Shown here one piece after another: positions 55,208 to 64,000 of a DNA stretch of 64,000 bases (the first letter of the stretch is position 1; each line of letters begins with the position of its first letter). The notes under the pieces are model-generated. The model saw only the letters and a list, made by a program, of their open reading frames with translations. It was not told where the DNA came from and ran no database searches. The stretch is from Amoebophrya sp. A120. Its lineage: Eukaryota > Sar > Dinophyceae > Syndiniales > Amoebophryaceae. The position numbers and the translations under genes were made by a program. The stretch is taken from NCBI GenBank assembly GCA_905178155.1, contig CAJINV010000017.1:1232722-1296721 (forward strand), given 5' to 3'.

Positions 55208-58009
55208 AAATTTCAACAAGAACCTCTCTTTAGTCATCACGCCCGACATCAGAAATTATAATCCGTTTCCAGAACTGCAATTGGACGGGCTATGCCGCAG
55301 AGTATTTCTCTTAAGATAAAATACCCTTCAACACCACGTCGACCTTTCGTTATCATTACCTCTCTGTTACTTTATTTTTTCCTATATTTGCCTGTTCCCG
55401 CTTTGCTTGTTGTCCATGTATGATGTATTGAAAATATTACTTGTGTACTCGTAAAAACAACTTCAACTAGCTCACGGACTGGATGTATTTCAACTTTTTG
55501 GTTTATTCAAAAAGCCTGCTGTAGCACAACTGTTTCTATTGCTACCAGCAGAGACCAGTACTTTTTTGCTTTCGACCGCAAGAACTCAAGAAAGAACTCA
55601 TTGAAATCGTCACTCACTTGTTCCAGTTGTATAGTACGCAGAAGCTACACCTAAAAGGCATCAGAAGTACGCCCGGATTCAGAGAAATTAGGCCATAGAT
55701 CAGGGCTCCGAGGTGCCGCGCATGGTGTCAGCTCTTTAGTTTTACTTGTTACAGTGAAGATCAGCATGTTATGCCGACATTCTATCCATACCATCCAGGA
55801 TTGGCTTGGGTATAGGTCATGCCTTTGGTCGGAGAGTGAGATGAAGTATTTATGATGTCTATGGGTTGAAGTAATAATTACCTACGTGCTCTCGAGAACT
55901 ACTTTTACTTTCACAACAGGAATTGGATGCGAATAAAGAGACTTGTTAGCCTACCAGTATCGCGTCTGCTGTGCAGTAGCGAGGGCAACGACCTACAGAT
56001 CTCTACTAGTAGAGATCGCTCCTTCGCAATCCGATTTCTATCAGAACCAGCCCGCGAATATTAGAAGCGAAATATTACAAACGTGATAAGCTACCGACAT
56101 CCGAAAAGAGCAGGCACCTATGATTCAGCCAGCTAGTAGTGTCACCAGAACTTAATGAATTCTTGTGGAAAATAAGATCACAACACTCATCTTCTCTAGA
56201 AGACTGGATTTTTTGTGTACATGTCAGTCAGATGCTATCTAACGAAACTTGAAGCATAGGAGGAATAGACTCAAGGAGCTTCTGCGCTACTAGCATTTGC
56301 TCTGGCACAACCGGCAGCAAACGACTCATCAAGCTCTGATTCTTGTGTCAGGCCCAGAAAAGAAACTTGCACTTGCAGCAGGTGAGCAACTACTCGGCCT
56401 TGAGGATACAGGAGAGCTTTTCTATGCATCTACTGCCGTGTGTATTTATTTCGTCGATACAGCCTTCGGGCGTCTATTGTGATGGAATGTTGGGTCCTTC
56501 TTGTATATGATTTTTTGAAATCGTTGAAACAGCTCGACAATATCTTTGCAGTTGCTCCTTCCCCAAAATATTAAATGAGTGGGGACGGAAATATTGATAG
56601 ATCGATATTAGAAAGGCAAAGTTTCAACAGACCTTGATGCAGAAAATGAGAAATGCACCCTCCTGCAACTCCAAAACTAGGGCTCATAAGCGTGTCTGGC
56701 GGAGTTTCGGACTTCTCATCTCTTCTGCAAAAATATATATGCGAAAATGAAATTGAAATCATGATTGGCACTACAACAGACCACTCCGACATAAAGAACC
56801 AAGAAGCGACTTCTAGCCTTCTATTTTTTCCCACTTCTGCTGTACGGCGAACTCCGACGGGAAGCGTGGAAAAATAGAAACGCTATAAATATTTCAGGTT
56901 GAAAAAGAAAACCTTGCGAGCTGTGACCACTCTGAACTTTTTTTGAACAAGTTCGTACGAATCACGACCAATAGATATGAAGTTCTAAGGACTACGCTGA
57001 ACGTGCAGGAGAAGTGGACATCACGCTTCATAGATGTTCTTTTCGTTTTCATCTCAGACGTGCAGAAGCGCGGCATGCTGCAATTACTACAACACCACGT
57101 ATATTTATATTAAACTTGTTGATCTTGTCGCTTCGTGGGGTTGGGTGTGTTGAAGCATGGGGGAGGGGAGGAAGCATGTCGCGGATATTAAAGTCTATTT
57201 TCGCAAAGATGTAGATGGTACATCACAAACATCCCTCGGTTGCAGTCAGTTGCACGTCTCGCCACGTAGTATTATCTTCAAGATTTTTTGATGGATCGTT
57301 TTCAGTGGGGCGTGGTGTAACAATCGCTACATCAGCTCCCTTTGCACTCTCGTTGCGGTCTTTTCGTGAATATACGTGCGCACAAACTACTGGAATAAAA
57401 GTTGAAGGCTCATCTTTTGCATTTGGAACTTTATTGCGTTTTAAAACAAAAACACCTAGTAGTACCCGCACAGCTAGTACAACTAAGAGTTGAAGACAGC
57501 GCCGAATGTATGGCTAAAGCAGCACTGCAGGTGCACTTTTTCTTGGGCTTTTTGATATTGATTCTTGTTGTACATACTTACAACTTTTTACTTTTGCTAG
57601 CGATTTTTGTTGAATATTGTAGGCAGCTGCAGTGGAGTTCTCATCATAAAAATGTTTTGTGGCACCAACAAGAAGAAAAACTGAAGACGAAGAACAGGAA
57701 CGTTGGCGTCACTGTCGAAGTGTATTTTTCAAGCGCAGTAGGAGCGAAAGGAAAGCCATTCATCGATTTCCCCGCGACTTCGTGGGGTGCCGGAATCATC
57801 TTATTTGTACGGCCGCGCTTCTCCACGTCGCGGTCGCCTTGTCCTGCTGTTTTAACGAAGAGTGCGCACGATTCCGACAAACTACACTGGTTCATCTGAA
57901 AGAACTGTTGCACTTTTTGAGACTACTTTAATGGTAGGAACCCACTTACAACTTCTACAGAAGGTCCGCGTGTGAGCAGGAGCCAGCCAACTATTGCGTG
58001 CACAAGCAC
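55208..58009. other. Largest intergenic region (2.8 kb), no gene recognised
   Basis: AT-rich sequence with short ORFs only. A perfect 20-bp palindrome, GATCTCTACTAGTAGAGATC, lies at 55998-56017. An open frame at 57402-57899 lacks an ATG near its start, contains a hydrophobic stretch (HFFLGFLILILVVHTY) and is not convincing. Nothing else is recognised. Confidence 0.5.
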
Positions 58010-59936
58010 ATGAGCAAAATCGAAGAAGCCGCACCTCCCCCACGGGAGCAGGCGGGAGGGAGCATGGGATCTGATGCCGTCCCACCAGGAGCAGGAGGAG
58101 GAGGTTCTGCAGCGGCGCAAACGCAACCAGGAGACGACAAGAGTAAACCTTCTTCCAGGCCAACAAGTCGGGAAAGGGAAGCGAATAGAAAACGAAATCT
58201 CATGCTCAAGTTCCGAGACTCCCTTCGTGGCCCGGTGCTGGAGAAGATGTATAGTGCGCAGATTGTCGGGCCTTCAACGACGTATGACGTGGAGAAATGG
58301 GTAAAATAGTAGAGAACAATTTGCGACGTGGTTTGCATCATCTTTTACTCACTGAAGTTGACTAGTACATCAATCGCTTTCTTTGCTAGCGTCTTGAGAT
58401 TGATGGCATGTGCGTTATGAATTTCTGACCTCCAACCTGCACGGGCTAGTAGTACAAGAACACAGCTAGTAGTATTCCTATCAATAGAAGAACAAGAAGT
58501 ACTTAAACACGTCCTCCAGGTCCGTCGCATTTTCCAAATGGACCCGCTCGGCGCGCTGAAGCAAATGCGCGACCTAGGCGCGGTGCAGACCTCTGGGGGC
58601 GAGATAATGCACGTGGATGCGCAGAAGCAGAAGGAGGGCACACGGCGGAAAAACACCGCGAATCTGAAAGCAAAACCCTTCACGCCCGACGAGCGAAAGT
58701 CCATCGACGTATGCAAGACAAGTTGTTTCCCGTACAGGCACACGACGTACAGCAACAGCACTAGCACAACGCATAAACAAAATTTTTAGCAACTTAAAAG
58801 CCAAGACTTGTCATGCTAAACACAATACGCACTGAGAATTCGAATTGTTGTCATGATGCAGGACTCTCAAGATTTGTAGATGTTCGTGTACGGTCGGGAA
58901 TAAACTCACTGTGGATACGACACGCACATCGCTGCCCGGGTAAAAACGCTCGTAGCAAAGGTGAATACGGAATTTGCGCATGAAAACAAGTATTTGAAAA
59001 GGCTACGGGAGGACGCGGGGCTGGATTCCCCGGAGGACGAAGAGGCGAAGTTGAGTCCGAAGAGAGGCGTGATAGAAGAGGACGAATCTCCAGCGGCGAT
59101 AGCACAAAAGCAAGAAATTCTTCGGCACATCGAGGTCGTGGAGTTACGGTAATTATATCGTGGAATTCGAGAGAAACTGTTCATCTTCACATGATCCATA
59201 GGGTCGTGGTCGCTGAAAATAAGTTCGAATTCCCCATCAAACATGTGATGTAGATGAGTAGTACTGGCTGCGAAGGACGATCAGGTACTACCGTCAGATG
59301 ATGAACTACAACTTTTTCTTCACGGCAAGAATTCTTCTGAAACCAGGCTCGCCAACCTGAAGCGGCAGGTGTTGAAGAAGAAGCTCGAGGAAGAAATTTT
59401 GCTGTTCATTCAGGAGGCGGAGCAACTCGTCTATGACCAGAGATTTGAGGACGAAAAGAAGCGAGCTGACCGTGCGGACGCGCAGTGGGGCGCTTTGTTC
59501 GCGAACATGAAGAGCGGGAAGACCAAGAAAGTGGATGACGTATGTTGATTTGCATTTGCCTACTTTATTTAAACTTTTTTGTCCTGATGCGCACCACCAC
59601 CACCTGTACGGCGACGGACACCGAGGAGACATAAATTTAAATGCTTTATTGCATGGTGTTACTTTTTCAAATTCATTCTGCACCTGATGAAATTCCTCTC
59701 AGGCTGAAGCCGCCGGCGGTCGAAGATTTGACCGGAAGATTGAGCTGAAAAAGAACAACGTGCAACCCTTGCCGGTGCAGACCATGTCCACCGTCTACGA
59801 CTACATTCACGCTCGGTACGTGCTAGAAGGCAGCAGAAGCAGCTTGAAAAAAGCAAAAGCGGAGCGGGAACGGCAAGCGCTGCTGAAGAGTCGAAAAATG
59901 GATGGAAGACGAACGGCCTCGGCGGGGGCTTTTTGA
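58010..59936 (+). CDS. Charged helical protein, five exons, unknown function
   Basis: Exons are 58010-58300, 58520-58708, 58922-59148, 59347-59539 and 59703-59936, giving 377 residues with all phases agreeing. Introns 1, 3 and 4 are GT-AG. Intron 2 is introner-like element 3, and its right end has no AG at the junction that keeps the full frame. The N-terminus is Pro/Gly-rich, residues of about 55-100 are basic, and residues of about 160-300 form long charged helices, probably coiled coil (for example NLKRQVLKKKLEEEILLFIQ). The C-terminus is basic. The family is not recognised. If a canonical GT-AG end is required for intron 2, the AG at 58959-58960 also keeps the frame and drops 13 residues. 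Confidence 0.7.
58705..58922 (+). mobile_element. Introner-like element 3 (intron 2 of the 377-aa protein gene)
   Basis: The element is 58710-58917 (208 nt), TATGCA...TGGATA, flanked by CGACG on the left (58705-58709) and CGACA on the right (58918-58922), a 4-bp match with a fifth base diverged. The arms pair imperfectly over about 30 nt, both containing TTCCCG then GTAC-like sequence. ACTTGTCATGC lies inside near 58808. Removal with one target copy gives ATC GAC ACG in frame, with GT...AC ends. Confidence 0.7.
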
Positions 59937-61151
59937 TGAAAAGGATGGGCGGAATAAAGCCGAAGAAGGTGAAAGAGCGCCGAGCTGTCCCTCTTGATAA
60001 TTGACGTAAGAGTTTCATCAGTTTCGTATTTATTTCGTATATAAGTTTCACGATTTACATTTAATCTATCAATGACAATCACAATGTCAATGAGCATCAA
60101 AATTTCTTTGATGTTCATTGCGGCCAAGTAGAAGCGCGCCAATTGGAATAAATGTCAATACATTTTGTTTTGAAAGTACTTGGTGGAGCAGAATACTATC
60201 TTGTACTAAACTTCTGAACAAACTACCGACTGTACACGAGCTTGTAGATGATCACGCACCTGTACTAGTACTTGTATCATCGCATAAAATGTTGAATGAA
60301 GAAGAGCCGAGTCATACTCGCAGCAGAGACGGCAGCGTCCCAACTCACAGGTCAGTGACTTTGAAAGTTGGCTGCCAACATTCTTCGCGTTTTTTCTTTT
60401 TTCATGTGTTATGAAGCGCTAGGCTCTTCAAGACGTCGGTATCCTCTTCACAAGATGATCAACTCCTCGGTCGCGTCGCAAACAGAGGATCGGTTCTTTT
60501 GTACAGGAAGTAACTCTATATTTATTTGGGATGAGCGTGCGTAAGACTAAGAATCTTCTTCTCGGTTATTTGATGTGATTGGTAGCCTTTCAATCGGTAA
60601 CGCATCGCACTTCTAATCGTCATCGGTACGCACTAGTAGAGTAGAGCCTTGCTCTTCGTCCACCAGCAATGCGGTTTAGTACCTTTTTGAGAGTTGAAGT
60701 ATTCGACATTTTTCCGCCAAGAGATATCATGAGCCCAATCCGCAACCAGGTGCAGGTCCCCACCCGACATTTCACTTTTTTGTAGGAAAGCCTTAATTTG
60801 GCTCGAAGCCAGAAGACACCACGGAAAGACGTGGAGCGAACTTACTTTGATGCAGCAGAATTGTTACGCTCACTGACCACGCTGCTTATCTCTTTTGTTT
60901 TTTGAACTTTCACTTTTGGTTTTGTCACCCTTTCTTTATCATTTACATTTTCAGAACAGATTTCTTTGTCTTTCATCACAGAAGAACCTGAATCCACGTG
61001 AAAAGTCGATTCTCGCTTTAGCTACGGTTTGATAAGGCCGATAAACTTATTTTCACGTCGGCCTGCGTGGAAGAAGAAGAACTGCAAGGACGAACTAGCG
61101 CGCATTTATTGCTCTCACCCAGGCCGGCCGACGACGGCATTCGCATTCCTA
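59937..61151. other. Intergenic, no gene recognised
   Basis: About 1.2 kb with short unsupported ORFs. A sequence near 60590-60640 briefly resembles a tRNA D-arm and anticodon but cannot be folded. The frame of the next gene is open back to 61029 without an ATG. Confidence 0.5.
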
Positions 61152-62448
61152 ATGGATGCGCGCCCTGGTTTTCGCCGTGCCTGTCTGGTCTCCGGCGCAG
61201 TCGTGAGTGGGCAACTTTTGTTGATCCAGGATGCGCAAGCCGCAGAACAAGGGACTGTGGGTCGGAAAACGGACAGCACCTCCGAAACCCGCGGAACAAG
61301 CGCCGATGCCTCAAAGCAGAGTCTGGAAGAAGCGGCCGCCTCTCGGGAGATTATGACTGCATGCGAAGCGGGGTGCAAGGACTCTGCTCATGCGGCCGAC
61401 GTGTCGTTTCTGGAAAAGTGTGACTGCGACAAGAATGATGATGGACGTGTGGCCCGCGTGCAGAAAATTCAGCAGGTATGGTTATTTCTCGAAAAACTCA
61501 TTGTTCCAAACATAAATCGGTGCCGCACTATGCGACGCTCCGGTCTAACGAGGAGACCACGCCAAGGATCGAAATATTATGATTATCTATTAGGCAGATT
61601 TGGAAGTGCGCACGTGTGTCTCGGATCGGGGCCGAGATCACACCACTCATAGTCAAGTACCAGCAAGATACAGACAAGAAACGAACGAGAGAAGTGGTCG
61701 TGCATGTGGGGCCTTGAGCAGCTAGTCCTCGCATGCTCAGCTATTGTCATATAGAATTTTGGGGCATGATGTGCAAGAATACGTACTTTCTATACTGCAG
61801 TACATCTATACACAACAGGATCTCCGGCGGCTGGACGAGGAGGAGAAGGAACGCTGGAAGCTGTACTGGCAGCAGCACGAGGAGAGGCGCGCGCAATCGG
61901 ACGCCTCTTTCGCGGCTTTCAAGGCAGATATGGAGAGAAGTCGACTAGAAATGAAGAAATCTGCCGAAGATCTCGAGGCAACGCAGAGGGACTACGACCA
62001 AAAACTTGCCAAAATGCTTCAAGCAGGAAAAGACGCAGACGATGCTCACTTCCGTCAGCAGCTCGAAGAATTTGACAAGATTTACAAAAACCACCGCGCC
62101 AGTATGCAGGCGCAGCACAAACAAGAACGGGAAGCGTTTTTGGAGCAGTTGCACTCGATGAATGCTTTGGGCGGAGTAGCGGAGCAAACGTTCAGGCAGA
62201 AGATTGCCTCGGTGGACACCTTGCAGGTAGAAATTGACAAAAAGATGGACGAGAAACTCTCGGTGTGGAGGGAGCCGCCCGGCCAGCGGAAATCGAAGCT
62301 GCATCGAATTGACGACGAACTGCGTGCTTTGAAAGCGAAGCAAGATGCTGCAGCGCAGGAACTTGGCGATTGGATCAAAAACTTCGGCCGCCAGCAGCAG
62401 CAGGAGACTCCCGGCCGCGTCGGGAGCAGCAGCTTTCTCGCAGCCTAG
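61152..62448 (+). CDS. Probable secreted coiled-coil protein, two exons
   Basis: Exons are 61152-61475 and 61819-62448 (GT-AG, phase 0), giving 317 residues. An alternative acceptor at 61800 (exon from 61801) keeps the frame and adds six residues. The N-terminus (MDARPGFRRACLVSGAVVSG, then LLLIQDAQA) fits a signal peptide. Residues 70-92 hold four Cys (CEAGC and CDC), followed by DKNDDGRV at 93-100, which resembles the first half of an EF-hand calcium loop without the final Glu. Exon 2 encodes a long charged helix rich in Glu/Arg/Gln/Lys, probably coiled coil (residues about 108-300), ending in a Gln/Gly/Ser tail. Family not recognised. Confidence 0.7.
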
Positions 62449-64000
62449 TGACGCGCGATCGCGTCCTCGTGGCAGCTTTTGGCGATACCAGGACTACTTC
62501 TTTTCAGCAACTACAATTCCGCATCGTCATCTGTACACTTTTGTACACAATTTTGTCTATTTCGCAAGCGACTCGCATTTCTAAAAGTTTGCTTGCAGTG
62601 CCCACCACCGTGTGATTGAGATAGTGAAGATGACATCTGAAAGTTTATTTAACTTTAAGTTTTACAAAGTGACAACACATTTTCAACCTGTTTACACATT
62701 ACAGACTCCACCACGATTCATCCGGCTTCAGCTATGTTATGCTTTAAATTTTTCTACAACTCACTGCATCGGGTGGTTGGGTATTTCAAACATTGTAGTT
62801 CTTTTTTCATATAGCTGAGGTCGTGTCATAATCATTTGTCGACAACTTGTATAACTTACAACAATGCCGCATTTTCGTTTTATAACAAGTTTGCAATTGA
62901 TTCACCTTTACTTGCTTACTGTACTATCTTCCGCACCGCATACAACGCTTGAAACCGTTTCGCTTTTAGGAGAAGGAGACCTAGTAGCCGCATGACTTTG
63001 GGAGCAATTATTTCAAACCCTGTTCATTGTGAGCGAACTGGTGTCACGGGCACGAACAAGATGCAATGAATCGGACCGACAACGAGCTGGATATCGAACT
63101 AAATAGGAGGACTTCATCTATGAAGAAGAAGCGCGAAACTTGTTTTACTTTTTCAGTTATTACACAAAAAAAAAAGTCCTCAGATGTATACCTTTTTAAC
63201 ATATTTCATCAAGTCAAGATTTGAAAAAAAGCCGATCACTTTTTTCCCGCAAGGGTTTTTCTCGTTTAAGCCTACTTACACAGTTTACAAAATTAAGTCA
63301 TAACTTTATCAGAAAAATCATGATGTTGGTGATCCACGAGCAGAAGCAATGAAGAGCATGAGACTGAGCAGGACCAGAGGGCCTTGAAACAATTGACGCC
63401 ATGCCCGGGCAAGAACAGAAAGAAAGAAAGAACCTTGCTCATGTTTTCTTTGATGTGTGATTGATGAAGCAGCGGGCAGCTGCTGTTTAACAAGGCTTTG
63501 GGATCCTCTGAACAAGATCAACTCGGTACTGTCGACGCGACGTATGAAGCAGGATCAAATAATATGACTTGTGCACCAGCAAGTACGTCTTTTGGAATCC
63601 TGCTCCTGAGTGTGATGAGAGATGAATGAACTGAAGGTGTGGCGAGCAGGTTTTTCGTCGTTGTCGACTTCCCTTCTTCATCGCGCGGATCGCTTTCGGA
63701 CTCGTCTTTTTGAGGGGCAATTCGTCATCTTTACAGCTGATCGATCGGATTGACTTTCGTCGTGTCGCCTTTTGTCGCTCCTTTCGTTCGTTGATCATAT
63801 GAATGTATGAGTTTTTTCTTTTTCGATGGCCTGGCGCAGTTGGGGCGGGGGCGCAGGCGGAGTCGGACTCATTTGCAATTCAAGAATACGCTCGACGTAG
63901 GCTGCCCCATATTAAAAGCGGCTAGCAGTATTTTCGCGTCAAAGCGTTGTCCATACTAGAAGGAAAGTAGACCTCCACCGGGGGCACCGCAACATGAAAT
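62449..64000. other. Intergenic to window end, no gene recognised
   Basis: About 1.55 kb of AT-rich sequence. Minus-strand ORFs such as 63487-63798 have no motif. An ATG close to the right edge (about 63994) might start a gene that lies outside. Confidence 0.45.

Noticed and set aside
57402-57899. 165-codon ORF with a hydrophobic segment
   Set aside because: No ATG near its start, no splice partner found and no recognisable domain; the hydrophobic run is explained by T-rich DNA.
60570-60650. tRNA-like words (GGTAACGCATCGCACTTCTAATCG)
   Set aside because: The anticodon stem cannot pair and no T-arm with GGTTCGA is present at the right distance.
63487-63798. 103-codon minus-strand ORF near the right edge
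   Set aside because: Lys/Arg-rich but without motif or conserved context; would be the only minus-strand gene in the window.

Overview
The window looks like nuclear DNA of a protist, most likely an alveolate related to the dinoflagellates. A syndinean parasite of the Amoebophrya type is my best guess, but this is inference. The supporting signs are these. All supported genes lie on the plus strand, a unidirectional arrangement familiar from dinoflagellates. Eukaryotic genes carry short GT-AG introns of about 110-340 nt. Proteins have long S/T/G/Q/H-rich spacers between conserved domains. Three introns look like small inverted-repeat 'introner' insertions flanked by target-site duplications. 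No rRNA, tRNA, CRISPR array or bacterial operon was seen.

Layout. 1-5.3 kb: C-terminal part of a large single-pass surface protein. 6.7 kb: small acylated IQ-motif protein. 7.8-9.8 kb: two-exon Tpt1/KptA tRNA 2'-phosphotransferase. 10.5-15.1 kb: five-exon coiled-coil protein. 16.0-20.6 kb: ten-exon clathrin adaptor beta subunit (AP-1/AP-2 type). 21.8-22.9 kb: SpoU/TrmH RNA methyltransferase. 23.2-29.9 kb: three tandem paralogues of an unrecognised, probably secreted family, with a 100-aa two-exon gene between the first two and a 44-bp minisatellite before the third. 30.4-31.7 kb: a GC-rich island with strong palindromes, unlike the rest of the window. 32.3-35.1 kb: AI-2E/PerM-type membrane protein. 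36.2-43.5 kb: very long DEDDy 3'-5' exonuclease (EXD3/Mut-7-like) with a probable YbaK-like C-terminal domain. 45.0-48.3 kb: probable secreted class I methyltransferase. 49.6-55.2 kb: large low-complexity protein. 58.0-59.9 kb: five-exon charged helical protein. 61.2-62.4 kb: two-exon secreted coiled-coil protein.

The most interesting structure is the set of three short elements at 18481-18630, 40045-40158 and 58710-58917. Each begins with TAT and ends with ATA, has imperfect terminal inverted repeats with consensus TATSCA, is flanked by a 4-5 bp direct repeat, contains a TGTCATGC-type core, and interrupts a reading frame that continues across it. The T of a GT donor and the A of an AG acceptor can come from the element, and the G's from the duplicated target, so insertion itself can create splice sites.

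The genes do not form one pathway. RNA-processing enzymes (Tpt1, SpoU methylase, exonuclease), membrane traffic (beta-adaptin) and secreted or surface proteins are interspersed. Exon structures were assembled by hand from reading frame, splice dinucleotides and family homology recalled from knowledge; no transcript evidence or database search was available.
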